Shown here: piece by piece, positions 1-7,401 of the stretch
Numbering within the stretch: position 1 is the first letter of the stretch
How the letters are laid out: each line of letters starts with the position of its first letter
Source of the DNA: Nitrospirota bacterium
GTDB lineage: Bacteria > Nitrospirota > Thermodesulfovibrionia > Thermodesulfovibrionales > JdFR-88
Assembly (NCBI GenBank): GCA_021812785.1
Contig: JAKAMR010000054.1
Coordinates: 1 to 19,371, forward strand
Length of the DNA: 19,371 bases
Reading direction: 5' to 3'
Program-made: the position numbers and the translations under genes
Notes under the pieces: model-generated
What the model saw: the letters and a program-made list of their open reading frames with translations, nothing else
Told to the model about the DNA's origin: nothing
Databases searched by the model: none

Positions 1-62
1 TCCTTGTCGTAACGGGGCTGCTTCTTCTTGTGTTGATACTCCTTGGAATGCTTGTCTATTAA
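1..62 (+). CDS. 3' end of an unidentified membrane-protein gene (partial)
   Basis: The plus-strand frame starting at base 3 is open from the window edge to a TAA at 60-62 and encodes a strongly hydrophobic tail (LVVTGLLLLVLILLGMLVY). This looks like a C-terminal transmembrane helix followed directly by the stop. Only about 19 codons are inside the window, so the family cannot be named. The gene is convergent with nuoN, whose stop codon is 35 bp further on, which is a normal arrangement for two gene ends. The alternative is a chance open frame; the long run of L, V, I and G residues and the clean gap before nuoN make a real gene end more likely. Confidence 0.5.
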   Translation, partial: LVVTGLLLLVLILLGMLVY

Positions 63-77
63 AGGTGAACCTTACCA

Positions 78-97
78 GGGACCTGCCTTCAGGCCCC
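78..97 (-). terminator. Stem-loop directly after nuoN, possible transcription end
   Basis: On the minus strand, immediately after the nuoN stop, GGGGCCTG pairs with CAGGTCCC around the loop AAGG. This gives an 8-bp stem with one G-U wobble. No T-run follows, so it is not a textbook intrinsic terminator. It may be an RNA 3'-end stabiliser or part of a Rho-dependent end. It lies between two convergent gene ends. Confidence 0.35.
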
Positions 98-1573
98 TTA
101 CATCAGGCTGTGGACCGCGCTCCGGATGATGTAAAGAAGCGATGGCGGATAGATCCCGAACCATACCAGTCCAAGCGTGAGCCCTGCCAGGGCAAGCCCT
201 CCGCCTATGGGGATGGCCACCTTGGCGGGCGATGGCGCCACGGCCGCCTGCAAGCCGCCCGGCGTCTCTGCGCCTGAATACATCTTCACGATGACCCTCA
301 CATAATAGAAAAGCCCTATCGCGCTGTTTACCGCAAGGGCGATCAGCAGGGTCCAGAGGGCCGATCCGGCCCCGGCTGCTATCACATAGAACTTGCCGAT
401 AAAGCCCGCGGTAAGCGGTATGCCGGCCAGGGAAAAAAGCATCGCGGAGAATACCGCCGCAACTGCCGGGTGCCTTGCGGCAAGCCCCCTGTAGTCCTCA
501 AGGTCTTCCATCTCTCCCTTTTCTCCCGCGCTTTCCGCGGTCAACACCGAGATCACCCCGAAGGCCCCAAGCATGGTTATGAAATAGGAGGCCAGGTAAT
601 AGGCAACGGCCGTCACCCTTAGCGCCCCGGCAGCAAGAAAGGCCACCAGAAGATATCCAAGATGGGCTATCGAAGAGTATGCCAGGATGCGCTTTACGTT
701 GTCCTGAAGGAGCGCCAGCAGGTTGCCAATGAACATGGAACCTATGGATATAACGGCAACTGCCAGCATGAGAGAGCCGCTCTGGTGTATGTCCACCCTG
801 GCGAAGTATCTGAGGAAAAGCGCAAACACGGCCCCCTTCGAGACGGTTGCCACATAGGCTGAGACCGGGGCCGGTGCGCCCTCGTATACATCGGGCGTCC
901 ACATATGGAATGGCGCCACTGCGAGCTTGAACCCTACCCCGGCGGCAATAAGGGCCAGCGCCCCAAGAAAAACGGGGTCTTTCCCCATGTACGCCCTCAT
1001 GCCCGCTGAAGCGATGTCTGAAAACCCCATTGTTCCCAACCTTGCATATATGAGCGCCATCCCGAAAAGCAGGAACGCGGATGACGCTGCCGCAAGCACC
1101 AGGTATTTCACCCCGGCCTCAACCGCCCGCTCACTCTTGAGATAGGGAATAAGGGCGTAGAGAGACACGCTCATGGTCTCAAGGCCCAGGAAAAAGGATG
1201 CAAAGTGCGCGCTTGCCGCAAGGACCCCTGCGCCCGTTGCTGAAAGCAGGAGGAGGAGATAAAACTCCTCCCGCTCAGCACAAGGCTTTATCTTCAGATA
1301 CCCATGGGCAAGCATAGCCACAACAAAGGAGCCCGCAAATATCAGCCCCATGAAAAAAAGGGCATAGCCGTCGATGACCAGCAGGCCTGTGACATTTTCC
1401 GGCGCGTAAGGGGCGGCCACAAAGATGGAGGTAAAGGAGACCCCAAGCCCGGCAAGTGTGGCCAGAGCGGCAACCCCGTGGTTCCTGTAAAACGCTATTA
1501 CAAGCATTACGGCCACCGAGGAGGCCGCCGCAAGGATGAGCGGAAGCGCGGACAATATCTCAGCGTAACTCAT
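98..1573 (-). CDS. nuoN: NADH-quinone oxidoreductase subunit N
   Basis: This is a 491-residue antiporter-like membrane subunit of complex I, and one of the three Mrp-type proton-pumping channels (NuoL, NuoM, NuoN) in the membrane arm. The protein is hydrophobic throughout, with about 14 predicted transmembrane helices, close to the roughly 485 residues of E. coli NuoN. Family landmarks are a Glu in the fifth-helix region (about residue 132, GLETMSVSLYALIPY), the lysine of the broken helix (about residue 216, GVGFKLAVAPFHMWTPDVYEG) and a further lysine in TVSKGAVF. The ATG at 1573 is preceded by an AAAGGGGG ribosome-binding site. Its start overlaps the end of nuoM by 14 bp, so it is coupled to the operon. 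It is the last gene of the operon. Confidence 0.97.
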   Translation of the reverse strand: MSYAEILSALPLILAAASSVAVMLVIAFYRNHGVAALATLAGLGVSFTSIFVAAPYAPENVTGLLVIDGYALFFMGLIFAGSFVVAMLAHGYLKIKPCAEREEFYLLLLLSATGAGVLAASAHFASFFLGLETMSVSLYALIPYLKSERAVEAGVKYLVLAAASSAFLLFGMALIYARLGTMGFSDIASAGMRAYMGKDPVFLGALALIAAGVGFKLAVAPFHMWTPDVYEGAPAPVSAYVATVSKGAVFALFLRYFARVDIHQSGSLMLAVAVISIGSMFIGNLLALLQDNVKRILAYSSIAHLGYLLVAFLAAGALRVTAVAYYLASYFITMLGAFGVISVLTAESAGEKGEMEDLEDYRGLAARHPAVAAVFSAMLFSLAGIPLTAGFIGKFYVIAAGAGSALWTLLIALAVNSAIGLFYYVRVIVKMYSGAETPGGLQAAVAPSPAKVAIPIGGGLALAGLTLGLVWFGIYPPSLLYIIRSAVHSLM

Positions 1574-3137
1574 TGGGGCCCCCTTTACCTTCTGCGCCGC
1601 CTTTTTCCTGCTGCTGCATTAAAACCGCCGCCCTTACCTTCCGGAGGTTCTCAAGCGCCGGTCTTGCCGCGTTTATGACAGGCTGGGGATAAAGGCCAAG
1701 CCATACGATAAGGACGATCATCACCGCCGAGATCCCTTTTTCTCTTGGGTGAAAGTCCGGGAGCGTCCAATCCTCGCGCGGCTCACCGTGAAAGACCTGC
1801 TGTACCATCCAGAGCGCATAAACGGTGGACACAATAAGCCCCAGCGAGGCGATGACGGCCATGACGCGGCTGGCCATAAACGCCCCCAGGAGCACAAGAA
1901 ACTCCCCTATGAAATTGCCGAGCCCGGGAAGGCCAAGTGAAGCGAGGGCAAAGAGCATACCCACCCCGCCCATGACCGGGGCCTTTTCCCAGAACCGGCC
2001 CATCCTGCGCATGTCGCGCGTATGTATCCGCTCCTGCACCGCCCCGGCAAGGACAAATAGCATGCCAGTGCTTATGCCATGACAGAGCATCTGCATGACC
2101 GTCCCCTGAAGTGCGATCCTGTTCCAGGAATAGATGCCAAGAAGCACAAAACCCATATGGCTTATGCTCGTGTCGGCCACAAGTCTTTTGAGGTCCGTCT
2201 GCCCGAAGGCCAAAAAAGCGCCATAAAGGATGCTGATCACGCCAAGCGCCATGGCCAGAGGCGCAAAGCTTGCCGAGGCCTCGGGGAAAAGAGGCACCGT
2301 AAAACGCAAAAGCCCGTAGGCGCCAGTCTTAAGAAGCAGCCCAGCCAGAATGACGCTTCCGGCGGTGGGCGCCTCCGTGTGCGCGTCCGGAAGCCAGCTA
2401 TGGACAGGCACCGCTGGGAGCTTCACGGCAAAGGCAATAAAAAAACCAAGCATGAGCCAGAAGGCGGTTGCCGGCGGCATGGCGGTGCCAAGCAGGGCCG
2501 TGTAATCGAAGGTATAGACCCCTGTCTGTCCTCCGTGGATAAAGAAAAGCCCCAGGATTGACAACAGCATGAAAAGACCGCCCAACTGGGTGAAGATGAA
2601 AAATTTCACAGAGGCATACAATTTCCTTTCATGCCCCCATATGGCGATGAGGAAGTACATGGGTACAAGCATCATCTCCCAGAAGAAATAAAAAAGAAAA
2701 AGGTCCAGGGCCAGGAAGACCCCGATGATCCCGGACAGCGTCCAAAGCAGATTGAAATGGAAAAAACCGGTCCTGTCCTTTATCTCGCTCCACGAGGCCG
2801 CAACGGAAACCACCCCCAGCACCAAAGTAAGGGTGACCAGGAGCAGACTTAGGCCGTCCATCGCAAGATGAAACGATATGCCGGCCTGGGGTATCCACGG
2901 CACTTTAAATTCCTTGAACCACTTCCCGTAAGGCAATGAGACCCCTGGCAGGGAAAGCGCTCCTGTCCCAAGCCTGACGGAGTAGCCGGCCCAGAGGCCT
3001 GCTACCAGAAACAGGTCAATGACAAGCGCGATGAGCGATACCCATCTTGAGGCGATGTCCCTCCCCCCCGCTCGCGAAAGTGACCAGGCAAGGACGCCTC
3101 CCGCAAAAGGGACCACTATGAGCCATACAAGCATCAT
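1560..3137 (-). CDS. nuoM: NADH-quinone oxidoreductase subunit M
   Basis: This is the 525-residue second Mrp-type proton-channel subunit of the complex I membrane arm. Recognisable signatures are FFWEMMLVPMYFLI, with the channel Glu at about residue 154, then AFAVKLPAVPVHSWLPDAHTEAPTAGSV spread over residues 235-261 with the channel Lys at about 239. The frame stays open upstream to 3314, but that extension is a shadow of nuoL: it is Cys- and Arg-rich and not membrane-like. The start is therefore the first of two adjacent ATGs at 3137, which overlaps the nuoL stop as ATGA, like other junctions here. The C-terminus carries a short charged tail (QQQEKGGAEGKGG) after the last helix. The length matches the family (about 500 residues). 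Confidence 0.97.
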   Translation of the reverse strand: MMLVWLIVVPFAGGVLAWSLSRAGGRDIASRWVSLIALVIDLFLVAGLWAGYSVRLGTGALSLPGVSLPYGKWFKEFKVPWIPQAGISFHLAMDGLSLLLVTLTLVLGVVSVAASWSEIKDRTGFFHFNLLWTLSGIIGVFLALDLFLFYFFWEMMLVPMYFLIAIWGHERKLYASVKFFIFTQLGGLFMLLSILGLFFIHGGQTGVYTFDYTALLGTAMPPATAFWLMLGFFIAFAVKLPAVPVHSWLPDAHTEAPTAGSVILAGLLLKTGAYGLLRFTVPLFPEASASFAPLAMALGVISILYGAFLAFGQTDLKRLVADTSISHMGFVLLGIYSWNRIALQGTVMQMLCHGISTGMLFVLAGAVQERIHTRDMRRMGRFWEKAPVMGGVGMLFALASLGLPGLGNFIGEFLVLLGAFMASRVMAVIASLGLIVSTVYALWMVQQVFHGEPREDWTLPDFHPREKGISAVMIVLIVWLGLYPQPVINAARPALENLRKVRAAVLMQQQEKGGAEGKGGPNELR

Positions 3138-5038
3138 CTGAAGACCACCGCAATTGTTATTGTGATCGCGGCCCCAAGCGCAATGGCCGCCGCATACAGA
3201 CGCACCTTCCCCGTCTGTGTAAGGCTCAGTCCAAAATGGAAAAACCTGTTCACCCCGGCTATGAACGAGTAAACCAGGTCTACGACATCGTTTTTGTTTG
3301 CGTTTGCCGCCCATTTATACGGGGCAACAAAGAGCTTCCCGTAAAGCCAGTCAAACCCCCAGCCGGAAAAAAGGAACCTGCCTAAGGCCTTCCCGGCCCG
3401 GCTTTGGGCTATTTCCCGCGAATATTCGCGGGCGGCAAGCCAGAAGAAATAGGCCACGTAGATGCCGGCAAGGGAGATGATGGAGACCACCGTCTCCAGA
3501 AGGAGCTCCGTTTCCTTCTGGCCACCCATCTGGACCGAAGACGGCAGGACGGAGGACAGGAAACCCGTTATGGCCGGTCTTGCTCCAAGAAAACTGGGCA
3601 TTCCGATAAATCCGCCAACTATCGCCAGGAAGGCAAGCACAACCAGCGGCACCGTCTCCCTGAGGTCCGGCTTTTTCGTCATTGGCGATTTAAGCTCGCC
3701 GAAAAAGATAAGGAACACCATCCTGAAGGTATATATCGAAGTCAGAAAAGCCCCCACCAGTCCGGCCGCCCAGAGCCAGAACCCGGCCTGCCTGGACTCC
3801 CATGCGCCAAACAAGATCATTCCCTTGCTGTAAAAACCCGCCGTCACAAGGGGAAGGGCGGAAAGTGAGCACGCCCCGGCCAGAAATGTCCAGAAAACCA
3901 AAGGCGACTGCCCCTTCAACCCTCCCATCCGGAACATGTCATGCTCCCCGCCAAGCCCGGATATGACCGCACCCGCTCCGAGGAACAGCAGCGCCTTGAA
4001 GAAGGCGTGCGTCACAAGGTGGAAGATCGCGGCGGACCATGCCCCGACACCAAGCGCCAGGAACATGTAACCTATCTGGCTTATCGTTGAATAGGCCAGC
4101 ACCCTTTTTATGTCGTGCTGTACGAGAGCGCTCATTGAAGAGATAAACAGTGTAGCCGCCCCTATTATGCCAACTGCCAGCTCCACCGCCGGGGCCAGGC
4201 TGAAAAGCACATGGGTCCTTGCTATAAGGTACACTCCGGCCGTTACCATGGTGGCGGCGTGTATCAGTGCGCTTACTGGCGTGGGGCCGGCCATAGCGTC
4301 CGGAAGCCATGTCTGGAGCGGAAGCTGCGCGGACTTGCCCACCGCCCCTCCAAGGATGAGGGCGGCGGCCAAGGTGGGCAGAACCCCTCCAGTCTGCCAT
4401 CTGAGCGCGGCAGAGTTCATTACAGACTGTATGTCCAGGGAACCAAGCTTCACAAAAAGAAGGAAAAGGCCGATCGCTAGCGCCGTATCGCCCACGCGCG
4501 TCACCACAAAAGCCTTTATTGCGGCGTTCCCGTTTACCCTCTCCCTGTACCAGAAACCTATGAGAAGATAGCTGCAAAGCCCTACCCCTTCCCACCCAAG
4601 GTACAAAAGGAGCAGGTTGCCCGAAAGCACCAGGACCAGCATGGAGCCGACAAACAGGTTCATATAGGCAAAAAACCGGCTGTATCCCTCGCTGTCCTCC
4701 ATGAACTGGGCCGAATACAGGTGTATGAAAAAGCTCACTACCGTCACCACGAGCACCATCACGAGCGAAAGCGCATCGAGATACAAACTGATGCCGGGCA
4801 TGAAAGCGCCGATCTTTATCCATGTCCAAAGGTCCTGCGTGTAGACCCGCGAGGCCGGGTCCTGAGCGGAAAAAAGTATGAAATCCGCAGCGACAAGAAG
4901 CGAGACCAGGGCAGAAAGCCCCACGGAGCAGGCGCCCACGGCCGCCGCCAGGGGCCTGCGCATACGTCCTCCAAAAAGCGAAAGGGCCAAAAACCCCGCG
5001 AAAGGCAAAGCGGGTATAAGCCATAAAAGTTGAAGCAT
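3134..5038 (-). CDS. nuoL: NADH-quinone oxidoreductase subunit L
   Basis: This is the 634-residue distal proton-channel subunit of complex I. Visible landmarks are YLGWEGVGLCSYLLIGFWY, with the channel Glu at about 150; GKSAQLPLQTWLPDAMAGPTP from 234 onward, with Lys at about 235; QHDIKRVLAYSTISQIGYM at 308-325; and HAFFKALLFLGAG, with Lys at about 348. The extended C-terminal region, including a final helix after about 600, fits the long lateral helix that clamps NuoM and NuoN. The length is close to that of E. coli NuoL (613). The start codon ATG at 5038 lies 8 bp after the nuoK stop, and the end overlaps the nuoM start by 4 bp (ATGA). The ribosome-binding site directly before the start is weak, which suggests coupling to nuoK translation. 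Confidence 0.97.
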   Translation of the reverse strand: MLQLLWLIPALPFAGFLALSLFGGRMRRPLAAAVGACSVGLSALVSLLVAADFILFSAQDPASRVYTQDLWTWIKIGAFMPGISLYLDALSLVMVLVVTVVSFFIHLYSAQFMEDSEGYSRFFAYMNLFVGSMLVLVLSGNLLLLYLGWEGVGLCSYLLIGFWYRERVNGNAAIKAFVVTRVGDTALAIGLFLLFVKLGSLDIQSVMNSAALRWQTGGVLPTLAAALILGGAVGKSAQLPLQTWLPDAMAGPTPVSALIHAATMVTAGVYLIARTHVLFSLAPAVELAVGIIGAATLFISSMSALVQHDIKRVLAYSTISQIGYMFLALGVGAWSAAIFHLVTHAFFKALLFLGAGAVISGLGGEHDMFRMGGLKGQSPLVFWTFLAGACSLSALPLVTAGFYSKGMILFGAWESRQAGFWLWAAGLVGAFLTSIYTFRMVFLIFFGELKSPMTKKPDLRETVPLVVLAFLAIVGGFIGMPSFLGARPAITGFLSSVLPSSVQMGGQKETELLLETVVSIISLAGIYVAYFFWLAAREYSREIAQSRAGKALGRFLFSGWGFDWLYGKLFVAPYKWAANANKNDVVDLVYSFIAGVNRFFHFGLSLTQTGKVRLYAAAIALGAAITITIAVVFR

Positions 5039-5046
5039 CTCCGCGC

Positions 5047-5385
5047 CTATCCCTTCATCCTGTTTGCGGCGTCCGTGTCCAATGTGCGGAACCGCCGGTT
5101 AAAAAGCAGCACAAGCGCAAGGCCAACCGATACCTCGGCGGCGGCCATGGCCAGAATAAATATGAACATGATCTGACCATCGGGCTGGCCCCACCTGCTT
5201 CCCGCGACTATGAAGGCCAGCCCTGAGGCGTTGAGCATTATCTCGATTGACATAAGCATAAATATCAGGTTCCTGCGGACCAGCACTCCTATAAGTCCGG
5301 TTATGAAAAGCAGCCAGGCCAGCAGCAGCCCATGGGACAGCGGCACCTGGTACAGTTGGGACGGCTGAGCGGGCAATGGCGTCAC
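5047..5385 (-). CDS. nuoK: NADH-quinone oxidoreductase subunit K
   Basis: This is the small three-helix membrane subunit of complex I (ND4L homologue), 112 residues long. The two buried glutamates known from E. coli NuoK (Glu36 and Glu72) correspond to Glu48 ([13 protein letters not shown]) and Glu84 ([11 protein letters not shown]). The match to the E. coli protein is close over the whole core (PLSHGLLLA, then [11 protein letters not shown]). The chosen start is GTG at 5385, overlapping the nuoJ stop (GTGA) and preceded by AGGAGG ten bases upstream. It gives 12 more N-terminal residues than the typical protein. An alternative GTG at 5346 would give the standard length of about 100 residues but has no ribosome-binding site. 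Confidence 0.95.
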   Translation of the reverse strand: MTPLPAQPSQLYQVPLSHGLLLAWLLFITGLIGVLVRRNLIFMLMSIEIMLNASGLAFIVAGSRWGQPDGQIMFIFILAMAAAEVSVGLALVLLFNRRFRTLDTDAANRMKG

Positions 5386-5912
5386 TCTGTCTTGTCCTCC
5401 TCTTTCCGATGTTCTTTTCTTGCCGGCCTGCCAAGGTGATACGCCCCTATGAGCCCAGCGAGAAGAAGCATCGAGGCCAGCTCCACGCCTATCAGATACG
5501 GCCCGAACAGCTTAATGCCCACCTGTTTTGGGCCCGCCGGTGGCAGGCCGCCAAAAGAGCTCCGGGGCGGTCCCAGGACCATCATGTAGACCAGGTCCCC
5601 AAGGAGCACTGCCCCAAGCACCGAGGGGCCTATCCACATGCCGCCGGTCTGCCAATGCCTTTCCTCTTCCGCGGACTGGGCCCCCAGGTTCAGCATCATT
5701 ATCACAAAAACAAAAAGGACCATGATTGCTCCGGCGTATATGATCACTTCGAGCGCCGCCACAAAAGGCGCCCCGATGTCAAAAAAAATGACCGCAACCG
5801 ACAGAAGCGAAAGGATAAGATACATAAGGGCGTGCACCACGTTTTTTTGCACTACCACCAGGGCAGTCGAAACGGCCGCTATGGCAGCGGATATGTAGAA
5901 TACGTTTGCCAT
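5382..5912 (-). CDS. nuoJ: NADH-quinone oxidoreductase subunit J
   Basis: This is a 176-residue membrane subunit of complex I (ND6 homologue) with about five transmembrane helices. The diagnostic third helix is present as [20 protein letters not shown] around residues 54-71. It contains the conserved Tyr at about 59 and the glycine that forms the pi-bulge linking the quinone site to the proton channels. The C-terminus is a hydrophilic basic/acidic tail (HRKEEDKTE). The ATG at 5912 shares one base with the nuoI stop (TAATG), and the stop overlaps the nuoK GTG start. The length fits the family (about 165-200). Confidence 0.96.
   Translation of the reverse strand: MANVFYISAAIAAVSTALVVVQKNVVHALMYLILSLLSVAVIFFDIGAPFVAALEVIIYAGAIMVLFVFVIMMLNLGAQSAEEERHWQTGGMWIGPSVLGAVLLGDLVYMMVLGPPRSSFGGLPPAGPKQVGIKLFGPYLIGVELASMLLLAGLIGAYHLGRPARKEHRKEEDKTE
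5396..5401 (-). promoter_or_regulatory. Shine-Dalgarno of nuoK
   Basis: AGGAGG on the minus strand lies inside the 3' end of nuoJ, 10 bases before the GTG at 5385. It supports that GTG as the nuoK start over the internal GTG at 5346, which has no such site. Confidence 0.6.
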
Positions 5913-6451
5913 TACGGCATCAGCCCCTTTACGTCCACCGGGGGAAGCTCGTTTTCTCCTTCGCCCTTTTCCTTGCCCTTTATGGAAAGCCCCGCCACCT
6001 TGTAGAAGTTGTATCCGTGGTATTTGCCGGTCCCGCTTATGAGCAGGTCTTCTTTCTCATAAACCAGGTTTTGCCTGTTGTATTCACTCATCTCGAAATC
6101 CGTGGTCAGCTGTATCGCATACGTAGGACATGCCTCCTCGCAGTACCCGCAGAATATGCACCTGGAAAAGTTTATCCGGAAAAATTCCGGGTACCGCCTC
6201 CCGTATTCGTCCTCGGTGGCCTGCAGGGAGATGCAGTCCACCGGGCAGGCGGCGGCGCACAGATAGCAGGCCACGCAGCGCTCTGCGCCATCGGGGTCCC
6301 TGGAAAGTATTATCCGCCCTCGCCACCTTGGCGGTATGTAAGGCTTTTCCTCGGGATAAAGCACCGTGACCTTGCGCTTGAACAAGTGCAAAAAAACGAC
6401 CCACAGCGTCTTTAGTATGCTAAACATCCCTAAAAGTTTTTTTCCTTTCAT
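5912..6451 (-). CDS. nuoI: NADH-quinone oxidoreductase subunit I (8Fe ferredoxin-like)
   Basis: This 179-residue peripheral subunit carries two [4Fe-4S] clusters (N6a and N6b) that pass electrons from NuoG towards NuoB. Both cysteine motifs are complete: Cys59, 62, 65, 69 ([12 protein letters not shown]) and Cys98, 101, 104, 108 ([12 protein letters not shown]). An amphipathic N-terminal segment ([18 protein letters not shown]) matches the membrane-contacting helix of the family. The start at 6451 gives an ATGA overlap with nuoH. A second in-frame ATG at 6427 is possible and would shorten the protein by 8 residues. The frame remains open upstream to 6646, but that part is shadow sequence of nuoH. 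The C-terminal tail ([14 protein letters not shown]) is hydrophilic and probably lineage specific. Confidence 0.96.
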   Translation of the reverse strand: MKGKKLLGMFSILKTLWVVFLHLFKRKVTVLYPEEKPYIPPRWRGRIILSRDPDGAERCVACYLCAAACPVDCISLQATEDEYGRRYPEFFRINFSRCIFCGYCEEACPTYAIQLTTDFEMSEYNRQNLVYEKEDLLISGTGKYHGYNFYKVAGLSIKGKEKGEGENELPPVDVKGLMP

Positions 6452-7401
6452 CGGGCGGCAAGCATTATCCCGCCCGTTACAACTATGTTTAAAAGGGAAA
6501 GCGGAAGCATGAGCTTCCATCCAATCCGTATGAGCTGGTCGTACCTGGGGCGCGGTAGCGCCGCCCTCAGAAGGATGAAAAAACCTATGAAGAAAAATGT
6601 CTTTATGAAAAACCAAACCACGGGCGGCAGCACGGGCCCGTACCATCCCCCCAGAAAAAGGGTGGTTATTAGCATCGATATGAGTGTTATGCCAAGATAC
6701 TCCCCCACGAAAAAAAGCCCGAACTTCATCCCCGAATACTCGGAATGAAAACCGGCGACAAGCTCGCTTTCCGCCTCAGGAAGGTCGAAAGGCAGCCGGT
6801 GGGTTTCAGCCACTCCGGCCACAAGGAAAACCGCAAAACCAATGAACTGGGGCACTATGTACCAGAGCCCCCTTTGAGCCTCCACGATCCTTCGCAGGTC
6901 GAAGGAGCCGGACATCATCACCACACCCATGATCGAAAGCCCCATGAAGACCTCGTAACTGATCATCTGGGCCGACGCCCTGAGCGCCCCGATAAGCGAA
7001 TATTTGTTGCCGGAGGCCCATCCGCCAAGGGCCACGCTATAGACCCCCAGCGAGGACATGGCGAGAAAATAAAGCACTCCGATATTAAGGTCCGCCACAA
7101 CTATCCCCGGGGCAAACGGCATCACCGCGAACACTAGAAGGACCGTTATCACTACGATTGCGGGCGCGAGCGTGAACACGGGTCTATCGGCAAAGGGCGG
7201 CACCCAGTCCTCCTTGGCCAGGATCTTAATAACATCAGCCAGGGGCTGAAGCATGCCCAGGGGGCCGACCCGGTTTGGGCCATACCTGTCCTGCCAGAGG
7301 CCAAGAAGCCTCCTTTCCCCCCATATGAGCCCTGCCGCGATGCTCATCATCACGCCAAGCACCCCAAAGACCATGATCAGGTGTATCACCGTCTGGCTCA
7401 T
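6448..7401 (-). CDS. nuoH: NADH-quinone oxidoreductase subunit H
   Basis: This is the 317-residue membrane subunit of complex I (ND1 homologue) that forms the quinone-entry chamber with NuoB and NuoCD. Family landmarks are [20 protein letters not shown] at residues 28-47, [19 protein letters not shown] at 51-69, and the cytoplasmic acidic loop [20 protein letters not shown] followed by [16 protein letters not shown]. These acidic residues are the expected link between quinone chemistry and proton pumping. About eight transmembrane helices are visible. Both ends overlap their neighbours by 4 bp (ATGA): the start with the nuoG stop and the stop with the nuoI start. Confidence 0.97.
   Translation of the reverse strand: MSQTVIHLIMVFGVLGVMMSIAAGLIWGERRLLGLWQDRYGPNRVGPLGMLQPLADVIKILAKEDWVPPFADRPVFTLAPAIVVITVLLVFAVMPFAPGIVVADLNIGVLYFLAMSSLGVYSVALGGWASGNKYSLIGALRASAQMISYEVFMGLSIMGVVMMSGSFDLRRIVEAQRGLWYIVPQFIGFAVFLVAGVAETHRLPFDLPEAESELVAGFHSEYSGMKFGLFFVGEYLGITLISMLITTLFLGGWYGPVLPPVVWFFIKTFFFIGFFILLRAALPRPRYDQLIRIGWKLMLPLSLLNIVVTGGIMLAAR

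Noticed and set aside
3138..3314. N-terminal extension of nuoM
   Set aside because: The 59 upstream codons give a Cys/Arg/Gly-rich sequence unlike any NuoM and lie inside nuoL. The ATGA overlap at 3137 is the natural start.
3939..5024. Minus-strand open frame of 361 codons overlapping nuoL in another frame
   Set aside because: It is rich in Arg, Gly and Cys with no membrane pattern. The nuoL frame is unambiguous over the same bases.
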